A model generated the notes under the pieces. It was not told the DNA's origin, made no database searches, and saw only the letters and a program-made list of their open reading frames with translations. From assembly GCA_021784755.1 (NCBI GenBank), contig JAJYHM010000050.1:25084-89083 (forward strand): 64,000 nucleotides of DNA. Reading direction: 5' to 3'. The stretch is from Pseudomonadota bacterium (GTDB taxonomy: Bacteria > Pseudomonadota > Gammaproteobacteria > Acidiferrobacterales > Acidiferrobacteraceae). Position numbers and translations under genes: made by a program. Shown piece by piece: positions 47,794 through 59,684 of the stretch; the first letter of the stretch is position 1, and each line of letters begins with the position of its first letter.

Positions 47794-49977
47794 TTATCCT
47801 CGTTTGCGGTTGATCCGGACCACCGCCTCCTGGGAACGGATGCGGCGTATGATGCGCGCGAGATGGGCGCGGTTGTGGACCTCGATCACGAAGTCCATGG
47901 CGGTGTCCTGGCCATCGCGCTCGTCGATCGACACCGTGTCGATGTTGGCATCGAGCTCGGACATGGCGGCGGCGACTGTGGCCAGGACACCGCGACGATT
48001 CTTGACCTCGACGCGTATGGCCACGGGCCACGAGCCGTCTATGCCGCTCTCCCACTGGACATCTATCCATTTCTCCGGGTGCTTCCGGTATTCCGCGACG
48101 TTCGGACAGTCCTCGGTGTGCACCGTGATCCCGCGCCCCGCTGTAAGGAAACCCAGCACCGGATCGCCCGGGATCGGCCGGCAGCACTTCGCATAATTCA
48201 CCACCGCCCCTTCGGTACCACGGATCGCGATACTGCCAGGGGCGCGCGATGGGACCAGCGAAGGGACGGGCACGTCCGGGAGGAGCTGGCGCGCCACCAC
48301 CGCCGCGATGCGCGTACCAAGCCCGATATCGGCCAGCATGTCTTCCCAGGTCTTCACACGCAGGGTCGCGAGCAGGCCGTTCCTCGCCTCTTCATCCACC
48401 TCGCCCGTGAAACCAAGTGACTGCAAGGCCTTCGCGAGGAAACGCTCGCCCAGCCGGATCGCCTCGTCGTGGCGCAGATTCTTCAGATAGTTGCGTATAT
48501 GGGCGCGGGCCTTGCCGGTCACCACCGAGTTCAACCACGAGGGGTGTGGCGCGCTATAAGCCGAGGTAATGACCTCCACGTGATCGCCGTTACGCAATAC
48601 CGTGCGCATGGGGACCAATTGATGATTGACGCGCGCGCCCGCGCAGCGCTTGCCGATATCGGTATGGACCTCGTAGGCGAAATCGATGACGGTGGCGCCG
48701 CGCGGCAGCTTCTTGATATCGCCGTTGGGCGTGAAGACATAGACCTCGTCGGGAAACAGGTCGATCTTCAGGTGTTCCAGGAATTCCTGCGGGTTGCCGG
48801 CCTGCTGCTGGGTCTCCATGAGGCCCTGCAGCCACTGTAGGGCGCGCTTCTGCATGCCCACATCGCCGGTCTTGTAGAGCCAGTGCGCCGCCACCCCGTT
48901 CTCGGCAACCCGATGCATGTCCTCGGTGCGGATCTGCACCTCGATCAAGACGCCAAACGGCCCGAACACGACGGTATGAAGGGACTGATAGCCGTTGGTC
49001 TTGGGAATGGCGATATAGTCCTTGAACCGGCCGGGGATGGGCTTGTAGAGGTTGTGGATCACGCCCAGCGCCCGATAGCAGGTGTCCACTTTATCGACCA
49101 CTATGCGAAACGCCAGCAGATCGTACACCTGCTCGAAAGACAGGCCCTTCTGGCGCATCTTGCTATAGATGCCGTAGAGATTCTTTTCACGGCCGGACAC
49201 GTCGCCCGGCAGGCCCTCGCGCCGCAGCTGCTCCTCAATCGCCACGCGCGCCTTGTCGACCAGCGCCTTGCGATTGCCATGGCGCTTGCGCACTGCCTCC
49301 TGCAAGATGCGATAGCGCAAGGGGTAGAGGATCGCAAACGACAAGTCCTCCAGCTCCACAGACCAGGCATGAAGACCCAGCCGATTGGCGATAGGCGCGT
49401 AGATGTCGAGCGTCTCGCGCGCGATCGCCTTCTGCCGCGCCGCCGACAGGACCCGGATCGTGCGCATGTTATGGAGGCGATCGGCGAGCTTTATAAGCAC
49501 GACGCGGATATCGCGGGCCATCGCCAGCAACATCTTGCGGAAATTCTCGGCCTGCTCCTCCTCCTTATTCTCGAACTCGATCTGGCCGATCTTGCTCACG
49601 CCGTCGACTAGCTCGGCCGCCTCCGGGCCGAATTGGGCGATGATCTCGTCTTTGCGCCGACCCGTGTCCTCTATGACGTCATGCAGGATGGCCGCCGCGA
49701 GGCAGGTGGCATCGAGCCGTAAACCGGCCAGCAGTCGCGCAACTTCCAGGGGATGATAGATGTAGGGCTCGCCGCTACGGCGCTTCTGGCCTTCGTGGGC
49801 CTCCGCGCCGAACAAATAGGCGCGATAGACCATCGCGACCTCCTCACGCCCGAGGTAGCCCTCGAGCAAGGCGAGCAGATCGCTTATGTGAAATGAAACC
49901 GTGCCGGGACCCACCCCCTCAGAGGGTGGGACTTGCGCCGGCGTCGCCACCTGTTCCGAGAGATAAGACCGCGTCAT
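47794..49977 (-). CDS. spoT: Bifunctional (p)ppGpp synthetase/hydrolase
   Basis: HD domain [14 protein letters not shown], RelA/SpoT synthetase, TGS domain [31 protein letters not shown] domain. Confidence 0.95.
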   Translation of the reverse strand: MTRSYLSEQVATPAQVPPSEGVGPGTVSFHISDLLALLEGYLGREEVAMVYRAYLFGAEAHEGQKRRSGEPYIYHPLEVARLLAGLRLDATCLAAAILHDVIEDTGRRKDEIIAQFGPEAAELVDGVSKIGQIEFENKEEEQAENFRKMLLAMARDIRVVLIKLADRLHNMRTIRVLSAARQKAIARETLDIYAPIANRLGLHAWSVELEDLSFAILYPLRYRILQEAVRKRHGNRKALVDKARVAIEEQLRREGLPGDVSGREKNLYGIYSKMRQKGLSFEQVYDLLAFRIVVDKVDTCYRALGVIHNLYKPIPGRFKDYIAIPKTNGYQSLHTVVFGPFGVLIEVQIRTEDMHRVAENGVAAHWLYKTGDVGMQKRALQWLQGLMETQQQAGNPQEFLEHLKIDLFPDEVYVFTPNGDIKKLPRGATVIDFAYEVHTDIGKRCAGARVNHQLVPMRTVLRNGDHVEVITSAYSAPHPSWLNSVVTGKARAHIRNYLKNLRHDEAIRLGERFLAKALQSLGFTGEVDEEARNGLLATLRVKTWEDMLADIGLGTRIAAVVARQLLPDVPVPSLVPSRAPGSIAIRGTEGAVVNYAKCCRPIPGDPVLGFLTAGRGITVHTEDCPNVAEYRKHPEKWIDVQWESGIDGSWPVAIRVEVKNRRGVLATVAAAMSELDANIDTVSIDERDGQDTAMDFVIEVHNRAHLARIIRRIRSQEAVVRINRKRG

Positions 49978-50200
49978 CTTCGACCTCCAGCCCCGCCTCC
50001 GGATTGTCGTCCAAAATGGCGTTGGTCACGTAGCCGCCCGCGATCTCGCGTAGCGCCAAAACGGTCGGCTTGTCGTTCTCGCGCGGCACGCAAGGCTCCG
50101 CGCCCGCGGCCAGCTGCCGCGCCCGGCGAGCCGCCACCAGCACCAGCTGAAAGCGGTTCTCGACGTGCTCCAGACAATCCTCAACGGTGATGCGGGCCAT
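49919..50200 (-). CDS. rpoZ: DNA-directed RNA polymerase subunit omega
   Basis: [30 protein letters not shown]. Confidence 0.95.
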   Translation of the reverse strand: MARITVEDCLEHVENRFQLVLVAARRARQLAAGAEPCVPRENDKPTVLALREIAGGYVTNAILDDNPEAGLEVEDDAVLSLGTGGDAGASPTL

Positions 50201-50244
50201 GATGTATTCCTCTTAAGTCAAGATGACAAGTTTAGCAAATCGCC

Positions 50245-50853
50245 TTATGCGCCGATAGGCGCGTAGACGCCGGGGTCGCAATGCAAAGGCCGCCGCACCC
50301 GGCCTTCAGTGATCAAGGTCTTCAGGTCCGCGAGCGCCTCGTCGAACTCGTCATTCACGATGATATGATCGAATTCGCCGGCATGGGCGATCTCGGTGCG
50401 GGCCTTGGCCATGCGCCCCGCGATCACGGCCTCGTCGTCCTGGCCGCGGCCCCGCAACCGCGCCTCAAGCGCCGCCAGAGAGGGGGGCAGAATGAAAATC
50501 GACAGGGCCTCAGGCCACAAGGCCTTGATGCGCCGCGCCCCCTGCCAATCGATGTCGAGGATCACGTGCCGCCCCGCGCGTAGCAGCGATTCGACCGCCT
50601 CGCGCGTCGTCCCATAGCGGTTGCCGAAAACCTGCGCGTGCTCGAGAAAGGCGTCCTCGGCGACCAGACGCTCGAATGCCGCCTGATCCACGAAATGATA
50701 ATGCACGCCGTTCTGCTCGCCCGGCCGCGGCGCGCGCGTCGTGTGCGAGATGGAGATGCCGAAGCGCGGGTCGGCAGCCAAGGCCTTGGCAAGGCTGCTC
50801 TTGCCAGCCCCACTCGGGGCCGACAGAATGACCAGACGGGGATCGTTATTCAA
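50245..50853 (-). CDS. gmk: Guanylate kinase
   Basis: [43 protein letters not shown]. Confidence 0.96.
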   Translation of the reverse strand: MNNDPRLVILSAPSGAGKSSLAKALAADPRFGISISHTTRAPRPGEQNGVHYHFVDQAAFERLVAEDAFLEHAQVFGNRYGTTREAVESLLRAGRHVILDIDWQGARRIKALWPEALSIFILPPSLAALEARLRGRGQDDEAVIAGRMAKARTEIAHAGEFDHIIVNDEFDEALADLKTLITEGRVRRPLHCDPGVYAPIGA

Positions 50854-51730
50854 TGTTCTGCACCTGTTCGCGCATCTGTTCTATCAAAACCTTGAGGGCC
50901 ACGGCGCTGCTCGACACGCGCGCCGAGAACGACTTCGAGGCTATGGTATTGGCCTCGCGATTCAGTTCCTGCATCAAGAAGTCGAGGCGCCGGCCGACGG
51001 GTCCGGCCCCCTCGAGGGCGCTACGGGCCTCGGCGACATGGACCGCGAGACGCTCAACCTCTTCCTCAATATCGCTGCGCTGAGTCAAGAGCAGCACCTC
51101 CTGCTCCAGGCGCCCCGGATCCAAGGGCTGCTCGAACGTCCGCACGCGCGCGCGCAATCGGTCGCGGTAGGACTCGAGACCGGCTGCGACCAGGCCGCGC
51201 AGGGCTGTCGCCTCGGCATCCATGAGGTCGAGCTTCTCACGCAGACCATACGCAAGGCGCTCCCCTTCCCGGCACCTATGGTCCACGAGAGCGGCAAGCG
51301 CGCGCTCGCAGGCCTGGACCACGGGTTCGTCAAGGACCGGACCGGGACGCACGGACACCACGCCCGGCCAATGCAACACGTCGGCCACCGAAAGCGGCGC
51401 GAGGGTGGCATGGGCGGCGCGCACGCCCTCGGCGGCGCGCACAATCTCTGCCGCCAGGCGCTCATCCACAACCACCCCCGCCTCCCTTGCGCCGCTTTCG
51501 GTGGCGGGCGCCTTGCGCCACACGACCTGACAGTCGACCTTGCCACGGAAGAGCGCCGCCGAGAACCGCTCACGCACCAGCCCCTCGAGACCGTTCAGAC
51601 CCTCCGGAAGCCGGATCGATACCTCTAGGTAGCGGTGGTTGACCGACCGCAACTCGCACACCACCTCGCCCGCCGCGGCATGCACCTGGGCGCGCGCAAA
51701 CGCGGTCATGCTCTTGATCAAGGCTGTCAT
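50846..51730 (-). CDS. yicC: YicC-family endoribonuclease-like protein
   Basis: [59 protein letters not shown]. Confidence 0.94.
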   Translation of the reverse strand: MTALIKSMTAFARAQVHAAAGEVVCELRSVNHRYLEVSIRLPEGLNGLEGLVRERFSAALFRGKVDCQVVWRKAPATESGAREAGVVVDERLAAEIVRAAEGVRAAHATLAPLSVADVLHWPGVVSVRPGPVLDEPVVQACERALAALVDHRCREGERLAYGLREKLDLMDAEATALRGLVAAGLESYRDRLRARVRTFEQPLDPGRLEQEVLLLTQRSDIEEEVERLAVHVAEARSALEGAGPVGRRLDFLMQELNREANTIASKSFSARVSSSAVALKVLIEQMREQVQNIE

Positions 51731-51858
51731 GGGTTCATACTAACCGAAACCGAAGAGGGCCGGTACCGCGACCGTGGGCCGGTGCCCCAGGGGGCGCGTG
51801 CGCGACGCCTTGGCGCATGACTGCATTTTGAACGGTTTTCGGCTATTGTTGGACATAC

Positions 51859-52800
51859 ATGCGCAAACAGCCGACCCCCCTAGCCCCCGGCTATGTCCTG
51901 AAGGGCTACCGAATCGAGAAGACCCTCGGCGGAGGAGGCTTTAGCTCGGTCTATCTTGCGACCGAGCTTGCCACCGGTATGGAGGTCGTCATCAAGGAGT
52001 TCCTTCCTGTGACCCAAGCCTTCCGCGGGCCCGACGGCCGCGTGGAACCGCTCTCCGAGGAGACCGCCCCGCTCTTTGCCTCGGGCATCAAACGCTTCTT
52101 CGACGAGGCCGCCGCACTCGCCAAACTGCATCACCCCAACATTGTCCAGGTCACGAACTTCTTCCGTGCCCACAACACAGCCTACATGGTCATGCATTAC
52201 GAGGTCGGCCGGGATCTGCGCTGGTATGTGAAGCGCCATCCGGGGGGATTGAGCGAGAAGTTTCTGCGGACCGTGTTTCCGCCGCTGCTCGTGGGGCTGG
52301 ACGAACTTCATACGCGTGGCCTACTCCATCTGGATATCAAGCCGGCCAACATCCTGCTGCGTCCGGGGGGCAATCCTCTATTATTAGACTTCGGGGCGGC
52401 GCAAAGGACCCAGGAGCGGCCCGCCGGCATGCGCACGCTGACCGCAGGCTTCGCGCCCCTGGAGCAACATACGAAAGGCCACATCGGGCCCTGGACCGAC
52501 CTGTACGCCATCGGCGCATCCATGTGGGCCTGCCTGAGCGGCCGCGCGCCACCGCCAGCGACGGCACGGGCCGCCAAAGACACGTTCAAAGGCGCGCGCG
52601 GTCGCTTTGGGCGGCATTATTCCGCGCAAATCCTCGACGCCATAGACTGGTGCATGCAGATGGACCAGCTGCAAAGGCCGCAGAACGTAGGACAGCTGCT
52701 GGCCTTCCTAAACGAGACGCCGCGCCGCGAGCCTGACGATAAGGGCGACATCGGCCGCTGGTTCGACAAATGGCCGTGGCTGCGTCTTCGGCGTTCGTAG
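51859..52800 (+). CDS. Serine/threonine protein kinase
   Basis: YRIEKTLGGGGFSSVYLATELATGMEVVIKEF; LLHLDIKPANILLR; LLDFGAAQRT. Confidence 0.93.
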   Translation: MRKQPTPLAPGYVLKGYRIEKTLGGGGFSSVYLATELATGMEVVIKEFLPVTQAFRGPDGRVEPLSEETAPLFASGIKRFFDEAAALAKLHHPNIVQVTNFFRAHNTAYMVMHYEVGRDLRWYVKRHPGGLSEKFLRTVFPPLLVGLDELHTRGLLHLDIKPANILLRPGGNPLLLDFGAAQRTQERPAGMRTLTAGFAPLEQHTKGHIGPWTDLYAIGASMWACLSGRAPPPATARAAKDTFKGARGRFGRHYSAQILDAIDWCMQMDQLQRPQNVGQLLAFLNETPRREPDDKGDIGRWFDKWPWLRLRRS

Positions 52801-52842
52801 GGCGCGGTGGGGGAGACGTCGAAGGGGGGGTGACTGATAGCC

Positions 52843-53721
52843 ATGAAGTACACGTGCGCGCAAGGCTCGCGGCAGGGTGGGCGTGCCCACAACGAGGACA
52901 GGGTCGCCATAGCCGAGCGCGAGGCCGCAGTCCTCATGGTTCTGGGCGATGGCTTGGGTGGCCACAAAGGTGGGGCGCTCGCCTCCGCCACGCTCTGTCA
53001 GCTGGCCGTGCGGGCGTTCCGCGCCGTCCGTTCACCACGCATCCAAGACCCCTCGAGTTTCCTGGCCCTCATCATGTTCCAGGTCCATCAGGCCCTGAAG
53101 GACGCCGGAAAACGCCTCGACCCACCCATAGAACCGCGCACCACAGGCGTCCTCTGTCTCGTGCAGGACGGTTGCGCCTACTGGGCACACATCGGCGACA
53201 GCCGGCTCTACCATTTCCGCAACGACCGCGTCATCGTGCGCACCCACGACGACACCACGGTCGAGGCCTTTCGCGAACGCGGCATCCTGAACGAGAGCGA
53301 GTCCCTGGCGCACCCCGACAAGAGCCGGCTGCTCGCCTGCCTCGGGGGGCGCGAGGATCCGACCATACACCTCGGCGCCGAGACCCCTTTGCGCACGGGC
53401 GATACCCTGCTGCTCTGCAGTGATGGGGTATGGGAGGCGGTGGCGGAGCCCGAGATCGCCCACTCCCTCGATCATCCGGTCTTGGAAAATGGCCTCGCCG
53501 ACCTCTTGCTGACCGCCGAAAACCGCCGCCAGGCGGCCGCCGACAATATCAGCGCGGCCTCCTTGCGTTGGCAAGACCGGTCAGCCCACCTAGTGGGCCT
53601 CGCGCCGCGGGCGCGGTCCCTCACGGCGCGCGCCTTGTGGGAAGAAGGACGCAAACTCCTGGTCGATCGTAAATTGAAGGAGATGAGGGGCGCGCCCAAG
53701 AAAATCCCCTCGGAGGACTGA
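52843..53721 (+). CDS. PP2C-family serine/threonine phosphatase
   Basis: GGRAHNEDRVAIAEREAAVLMVLGDGLGGHKGG; YWAHIGDSRLYHFRN; LLLCSDGVWEAV. Confidence 0.93.
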   Translation: MKYTCAQGSRQGGRAHNEDRVAIAEREAAVLMVLGDGLGGHKGGALASATLCQLAVRAFRAVRSPRIQDPSSFLALIMFQVHQALKDAGKRLDPPIEPRTTGVLCLVQDGCAYWAHIGDSRLYHFRNDRVIVRTHDDTTVEAFRERGILNESESLAHPDKSRLLACLGGREDPTIHLGAETPLRTGDTLLLCSDGVWEAVAEPEIAHSLDHPVLENGLADLLLTAENRRQAAADNISAASLRWQDRSAHLVGLAPRARSLTARALWEEGRKLLVDRKLKEMRGAPKKIPSED

Positions 53722-53810
53722 GCGCTGCGTCCCCGGACTACAGGCGCGGTGAGCGGCGGCGCCGTTTTTGTTAAACTGGCGGCCGGCCCCTCTTCCCTTA
53801 AGGAATTCGC

Positions 53811-54533
53811 ATGAGACCAAGTGGACGCGCGGCGGATGCTTTGCGCGCGATTAAGATCACCCGGCAATTCACACGCTACGCGGAAGGGTCGGTACTCATC
53901 GAGTTCGGCAATACCCGCGTGCTCTGTACCGCAAGCGTGGAGGAAAAGGTCCCGCCCTTTCTCAAGGGCCGCGGCCAGGGCTGGCTCACGGCCGAATACG
54001 GCATGCTCCCGCGCGCGACCGGACAGCGCACCCAGCGCGAGGCGGCGCGCGGCAAGCAGGATGGCCGCACCGTGGAAATCCAGCGCCTCATCGGCCGCTC
54101 GCTGCGCGCCGCCCTCGACATGAAAGCGCTCGGCGAACGGACCATCATGATCGACTGTGACGTGCTGCAAGCCGACGGGGGCACGCGCACGGCCTCGATC
54201 ACGGGCGGTTACGTAGCGCTGGCCGATGCCATTCGCTTCCTTAAATCCCACAAGCTCCTGAAGGAAGATCCGCTCCGTCGCCAGATCGCCTCGGTCTCGG
54301 TCGGCATATGTAACGGGACCCCGGTCCTCGACCTCGACTATGCCGAGGACTCGAGCGCCTCGACCGACATGAACGTTGTCATGGACGATACCGGCGGCTT
54401 CATCGAGGTCCAGGGCACCGCCGAACGCGCGAGCTTTCGTTTCGAGGAGATGCTGACCATGACCGAGCTTGCCCGTAACGGGATTAAGACGCTGATCGAG
54501 GCCCAGACGCAAGCGCTCGCCGCCACGCCGTGA
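53811..54533 (+). CDS. rph: Ribonuclease PH
   Basis: [53 protein letters not shown]. Confidence 0.96.
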   Translation: MRPSGRAADALRAIKITRQFTRYAEGSVLIEFGNTRVLCTASVEEKVPPFLKGRGQGWLTAEYGMLPRATGQRTQREAARGKQDGRTVEIQRLIGRSLRAALDMKALGERTIMIDCDVLQADGGTRTASITGGYVALADAIRFLKSHKLLKEDPLRRQIASVSVGICNGTPVLDLDYAEDSSASTDMNVVMDDTGGFIEVQGTAERASFRFEEMLTMTELARNGIKTLIEAQTQALAATP

Positions 54534-55123
54534 AAATCGTTTGCGCCACGCACAATCCCGGCAAGATCCGAGAGATCTCGGAGGCCCTGGCCCTGCACGG
54601 CGTGCACTTGCTTGCGCAAGACACCCTGGGCATCGCGCCCGCCGTGGAGGACGGCTTGACCTTCGTGGAGAACGCGTTGATCAAGGCCCGGCATGCGGCG
54701 GGGGCCAGCGGACTTCCCGCGCTCGCCGATGATTCCGGGCTCGAGGTCGACGCCCTCGACGGACGTCCGGGTCTGCATACGGCGCGTTTTGCAGGCGCGC
54801 ATGCGAATGATGCCCAAAACCGCGCAGCCCTGCTCGCCGCGCTCGAAGGCGTGCCGGAACAAGAGCGCGGGGCACAGTTTTACTGCGTGCTCGTCTACGT
54901 GCGCCACGCCCACGACCCTCGCCCGCTCATAGCCGACGGCCTCTGGGAGGGCCGCATACTCACCGCCGAGCGCGGTAGCGGAGGCTTCGGTTACGACCCC
55001 GTCTTTTATGTCCCGACCCATGACTGCTCAGCGGCGGAGTTGGACGCCGAGACGAAACGAGCATTGAGCCATCGCGGACAGGCCTTGCGGGCCATGGCCC
55101 GGCACCTCGGCGGGCACCCATGA
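54530..55123 (+). CDS. rdgB: Non-canonical purine NTP pyrophosphatase (RdgB/HAM1), GTG start
   Basis: [46 protein letters not shown]. Confidence 0.96.
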   Translation: MKIVCATHNPGKIREISEALALHGVHLLAQDTLGIAPAVEDGLTFVENALIKARHAAGASGLPALADDSGLEVDALDGRPGLHTARFAGAHANDAQNRAALLAALEGVPEQERGAQFYCVLVYVRHAHDPRPLIADGLWEGRILTAERGSGGFGYDPVFYVPTHDCSAAELDAETKRALSHRGQALRAMARHLGGHP

Positions 55124-56292
55124 CGGCCGCGCACAAAGAGCCGCCGCTTAGCCTCTACATCCACATCCCGTGGTGCGTGGCGAAATGCCCGTACTGTGAT
55201 TTTCATTCGCTCCCGCGCCCAGGGCCGCTCCCCGAAACCCCCTATGTCCGGGCCGTGATCGCCGATCTCGCCCACAACCAGGACGTCCTGGCGGGACGGA
55301 CCGTCGCGTCGATATTCTTGGGCGGCGGCACGCCTAGCCTTTTTTCGGAAGCCGCGATCGCCGAGATGCTCGCAGGCGTGGAGCGACACGCGACACTCGC
55401 CCGCGATTGTGAGATCACGCTCGAGGCCAACCCGGGCACGCTGGAGAGCGGGCGCTTTCGGGCCTTCCGGGAAGCCGGGGTGACACGCCTTTCGCTCGGA
55501 GTCCAGAGCCTCCACGACCCGGCGCTGCGCGCCCTTGGACGCATCCATGACGCCCGTACCGCGCGATCGGCCATGGAGGCGGCGGCCGGCGCGGGCTTCC
55601 AGTCCTTCAACATCGATCTCATGTATGGTCTCCCGGGACAGACGGTGGCGCAGGCGCTGGCCGATGTCCGCGGGGCGCTTTCCGTGCAGCCGCCGCACTT
55701 ATCCTTGTACGAGCTCACCATAGAGGCGCACACCGCCTTTGCCCACAACCCCCCGCCACTGCCCGCGGAAGACGAGCGCCTCGCCATAGAGGACGCCGTG
55801 ACAGAGGCGGCCTGCGCGGCGGGCTACGAGCGTTACGAAATCTCCGCCTACGCGCGCCCCGGGCACCGCTGCGTCCACAACCTCAATTATTGGCGATTCG
55901 GGGATTATCTCGGGCTCGGATCAGGCGCGCATAGCAAACTCACGGGTCTCACCGGGGTAAGCCGGCCCGTGCGGATCGCGGACCCCGCACGCTACATGGC
56001 CGACGAGGGCCGTGTCGCCACTTGCCGCCGACTTTCGGAGGGCGATGTCCTCTTCGAGTTCCTCCTAAACGCCTTACGCTTGACCGAAGGCTTTTCGGAA
56101 GATCTCCTGCGCGCCCGCACAGGCCACGACTTCGCAAGCCTAGACCGCCTCTGGGCGCACGCCGTGGAGCAGGGACTCCTTCAGCGCGAACAGGATCGGA
56201 TGCGCACGACCCCCTTGGGGCGGCGCTTCCTCGACTCACTGCTCACGGATTTCCTCACAAACGCCGACACCGTGTCGGCCAAGGCCTCGTGA
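55120..56292 (+). CDS. hemW: Radical SAM heme chaperone HemW
   Basis: LSLYIHIPWCVAKCPYCDFHS; FLGGGTPSLFSEAAI; SLGVQSLHDPALRALGRIH. Confidence 0.95.
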   Translation: MTAAHKEPPLSLYIHIPWCVAKCPYCDFHSLPRPGPLPETPYVRAVIADLAHNQDVLAGRTVASIFLGGGTPSLFSEAAIAEMLAGVERHATLARDCEITLEANPGTLESGRFRAFREAGVTRLSLGVQSLHDPALRALGRIHDARTARSAMEAAAGAGFQSFNIDLMYGLPGQTVAQALADVRGALSVQPPHLSLYELTIEAHTAFAHNPPPLPAEDERLAIEDAVTEAACAAGYERYEISAYARPGHRCVHNLNYWRFGDYLGLGSGAHSKLTGLTGVSRPVRIADPARYMADEGRVATCRRLSEGDVLFEFLLNALRLTEGFSEDLLRARTGHDFASLDRLWAHAVEQGLLQREQDRMRTTPLGRRFLDSLLTDFLTNADTVSAKAS

Positions 56293-56702
56293 TGCTGTGG
56301 ATCAAGGCCTTCCATATCGTGTTCGTCATCACCTGGTTCGCGGGCCTTTTCTATCTGCCGCGATTATTCGTCTACCACAGCCTGACCGACGACGAGGCCG
56401 GGCAGGCGCGCTTCATCGTCATGGAGCGGCGCCTCTACCGCTTCACCACGCCAAGCGCGGTCTTGGCCGTGAGCCTGGGGCTCTGGCTATGGCTCGGTTT
56501 TGGCTTTAGCGGCCTTTGGCTCGACGTCAAGGTCTCGCTCGTGGCCTTGCTCGCCCTCTACCACATCTATCTGGGGGCACTCGGCCGTGAGCTCGCCCGC
56601 GGCCGTAAACGCAGCGCGGCCTTTTATCGCGTGATCAACGAGGTCCCGGTCCTCATCCTGATCGCCATCGTGATCCTGGTGGTCGTCAAGCCCTCGCTCT
56701 GA
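56292..56702 (+). CDS. hemJ: Protoporphyrinogen IX oxidase HemJ (CopD family)
   Basis: MLWIKAFHIVFVITWFAGLFYLPRLFVYHS; ERRLYRFTTPSAVLAVSLGLWLW. Confidence 0.92.
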   Translation: MLWIKAFHIVFVITWFAGLFYLPRLFVYHSLTDDEAGQARFIVMERRLYRFTTPSAVLAVSLGLWLWLGFGFSGLWLDVKVSLVALLALYHIYLGALGRELARGRKRSAAFYRVINEVPVLILIAIVILVVVKPSL

Positions 56703-57998
56703 TTACGCGAGGTTGGCCTTGAGTTGCGGCCGGCCCGGGATATAGTCCGCCGGATCGATCCCGTGGGCCTTGGCCGGCAGGACGCGCCTGATCTCCCTAT
56801 CGCGCGCCGGGCGATCCGACCCCGCCGCCAAGTCGAGAACGGTCCCAGGCGCTATCGGCGTACCATCGGCGCGCCGCGCCAACGCCACGATCGGCCGCAG
56901 AAAGTGCTTGCGATCGACGGCAATCACGACACCCACATCCCCCGTGCCCATTTCCACGATACTGCCTATGGGATAAGTGCCGAGGCACTGGATGAACTGG
57001 TCGACGAGACCCCCGTGATACTCCTTGTTGCGCATGGCGTAGAACTTACCCAAGGCCTCATAGGGCGAAATGCCCGCGTGATAGGCGCGGTCGCTGGTAA
57101 TGGCATCATAGCTATCGACGATCGCCGCCATGAGACCGAAGAGGCCGATACGCTCGCCACTCAAACCCCGCGCGTAGCCGCCGCCCTGATAACGCTCGTG
57201 ATGACCAGCGGCTACCTCGATGGCCGCCATCGGGAAGTCCCGCGCCGACTCGAGGATCTTTACCCCCTCGGGGACGTGACCCTTCACGATCTCGAATTCG
57301 CGGTCCGTGAGGCGCTCGGGCTTATTCAGAATGTCGCTTGGGACTTTGACCTTGCCGATATCATGGAGGAGTGCGCCGATCCCGAGGATATTGAGCTCAG
57401 GCACGCTCAAGTCGAGATGACGGCCGAACGCCAAGGCCAAAATGGCCACACGAATGCTGTGCAAGGCCGTGTACTGATCTTTGTCGCGTAGATGCGTGAA
57501 CCAGACCAGGGCATCCGGATTGCGCACCACGCTATCGACCATGCCGCTGATCACCCGCCGCAGTCCCGCCACATTGACGTTTCGGCCAAGCCTGGCATCA
57601 TCCAGCATGGTATAGACGAGCGTGCGCGCATCGGTCTCGATCGCCCGGGCGGCGGGCATCTCCGCCTCCAGGGCGATCGGTTCGCCATGGATCGAGGGGC
57701 CTCGACGCACCGCCTGCGATGCCGCGAGCACCTCCGCCTGCCTATCCTCGCCATGAGGCGTGGCCGCCTGCGGCACGTCTACCCTCACGACCGCGCGCGG
57801 GCGGGCTCTAGGGACATCGGCGACGTCGGTGGGGTCATACACATAAACATACTCGCAGACGCGCCGCAGTTCGTGCACCTCGGCGTCGGTCTGCAGCTCA
57901 AGACCCTGAAACAGGAACGAAGTTTCAGTCCAGGGACAATCGAGATCGATAACGTACATCCCCTTCTTGAGATCCCGGACATGAACGCGCTTTCCCAT
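56703..57998 (-). CDS. HD-GYP domain protein (DUF3391 N-terminus), putative c-di-GMP phosphodiesterase
   Basis: GALLHDIGKVKVPSDILNKPERLTDREFEIVKGHVPEG; AAGHHERYQGGGYARGLSGERI. Confidence 0.92.
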   Translation of the reverse strand: MGKRVHVRDLKKGMYVIDLDCPWTETSFLFQGLELQTDAEVHELRRVCEYVYVYDPTDVADVPRARPRAVVRVDVPQAATPHGEDRQAEVLAASQAVRRGPSIHGEPIALEAEMPAARAIETDARTLVYTMLDDARLGRNVNVAGLRRVISGMVDSVVRNPDALVWFTHLRDKDQYTALHSIRVAILALAFGRHLDLSVPELNILGIGALLHDIGKVKVPSDILNKPERLTDREFEIVKGHVPEGVKILESARDFPMAAIEVAAGHHERYQGGGYARGLSGERIGLFGLMAAIVDSYDAITSDRAYHAGISPYEALGKFYAMRNKEYHGGLVDQFIQCLGTYPIGSIVEMGTGDVGVVIAVDRKHFLRPIVALARRADGTPIAPGTVLDLAAGSDRPARDREIRRVLPAKAHGIDPADYIPGRPQLKANLA

Positions 57999-58325
57999 GA
58001 ATATCGCTCCGTCTTAGCCGATCCGGCAAACGGGTCCTTTGCCATGGTACTGTCCTGATGAGACAAGATTACCGCAAAGACATCCGTCCTCACTACCCTC
58101 TCAAGATGAGCGGCCAACACGACGATGGCTTGCCTGCGGGTGCCGCACTCTTTGGGCCCGCAAGGGCTTTATACCCGCAGCCAAGCCCCGCGATGGGGCC
58201 GACACGAAAAGGTGAGGCAATCAGCTACACTGGACCGCGTTCGCAATCCAGCGGCAAGGCTTCCATTAGCAGTTAATTGAATGCTAATATACTTCAGGGA
58301 CGAGGTCCGGTAAAGGAGTTTTCTG

Positions 58326-59684
58326 ATGAAACCGTTGGGGATGGCTTTGGGTATCGCGCTTGGGCTTGCAGCGGGCCCGGCGACCGCCCGCTCCTTCACG
58401 TTGTCGCAGGCGGTCGACTTCGCGCTTACCCATAACAGCATGGCGCAAGTGGCGCAAGCGCGGCGCGGCGCGGCGCGCGCCGCGTTCAAGCTCGCGGACG
58501 ACCAGGACATGCCCCAGGCGAGCGTGAGCTACGGCTATCTCTTTAGCAACAACCCCCTCGAGGCCCTATCCGCGGAGTTGGAACGGCGGCAAGTGAGCGC
58601 CACGGCCTTCACCCCAAGCACACTGAATCATCCGGGCGTCACAAAGCTGGGCACGACGACCTTGTCCCTGTCGTGGCCCGTCTATAGCGGGGGCGCGATC
58701 GAAGCCGGCGTCCGCGCTGGACGCTACGCGCGGCAGGCGGCCCGCGGCAACGCACTGCGGGCCCGTCAAGCCATCATGGCCCAAGTGATCCAATCGTACG
58801 AGGGCGTCCTGGTCGCGCGCCAAGCGCTCGTGGTTGCCCAAAAGGCGGCGGCCGCGGCACGCCATCACGCGCGCACCGCCCGTTATCTCTATTCTCGGGG
58901 GCGCATCGTGCACTCGGAGGCGCTTATGGCATCCGTCAATCTGGGGGCGAACGAAGGCATGGTGGCGGAGGCCCGCGGCAACGTCCGCATCGCCATGGAT
59001 AACTTATCGGCAGCGATGGGCGCGCCGGCGGCGCTCGCAGTCCAGGTACCGAACGCGACCCTCGAAGTCGTCGCACCCCCCAAGCAAGACGTCGCGCGCC
59101 TCTATCAACGGGCGCTCAGCCATCGGCCCGACCTCAAGGCCTTGCGCGCCCTGGCACAAGCCGCGCGCGCCCAGGCGCAAGCGGCACGCGACCGGTCGTC
59201 GGTCCAGGTCCGTCTCATGGCCCAGACGCAATGGTTCAGCGAGACGCCGGGGCTGCGCCATAACGCCTGGTCGGTCGGCGCCGTGATCAGCAAATCCCTG
59301 TACGACGGACACCGCAATCAAGATCACGCCGCCGTTCTCGAGGAACGCGCCGCCGAACTCGATGCGCAGCTTGCGGGCCTGCGCGCACACATCCATAACG
59401 AGGTGCTGCGCGCCTACGAAAACATGCATATCGCGATGAGCCGCTATCGCATAGCGGGCGCCAATGTCGCGCGCGCCCGACAGGCGGTGGCGGTGACCCA
59501 GGTGCGCTACGGGGAGGGCCGTACCATCCTTCTCGATCTCCTGAACGCCGAACACGATCTCGTGCAGGCCCGCGAGGCGCGATTGGCGGCCCTCTATGCG
59601 CTGGTGGCCAATCGCGCAGCCTTGGCGGAGGCCTGCGGGACGCTTACGCAGCGGATGCTCACGACCCTCGGAGTTGCGTCATGA
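58326..59684 (+). CDS. TolC-family outer-membrane efflux protein
   Basis: Signal peptide; LSQAVDFALTHNSMAQVAQARRGAARAAFKLADDQDMPQASVSYGY; QVRYGEGRTILLDLLNAEHDLVQAREARLAALY. Confidence 0.92.
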   Translation: MKPLGMALGIALGLAAGPATARSFTLSQAVDFALTHNSMAQVAQARRGAARAAFKLADDQDMPQASVSYGYLFSNNPLEALSAELERRQVSATAFTPSTLNHPGVTKLGTTTLSLSWPVYSGGAIEAGVRAGRYARQAARGNALRARQAIMAQVIQSYEGVLVARQALVVAQKAAAAARHHARTARYLYSRGRIVHSEALMASVNLGANEGMVAEARGNVRIAMDNLSAAMGAPAALAVQVPNATLEVVAPPKQDVARLYQRALSHRPDLKALRALAQAARAQAQAARDRSSVQVRLMAQTQWFSETPGLRHNAWSVGAVISKSLYDGHRNQDHAAVLEERAAELDAQLAGLRAHIHNEVLRAYENMHIAMSRYRIAGANVARARQAVAVTQVRYGEGRTILLDLLNAEHDLVQAREARLAALYALVANRAALAEACGTLTQRMLTTLGVAS

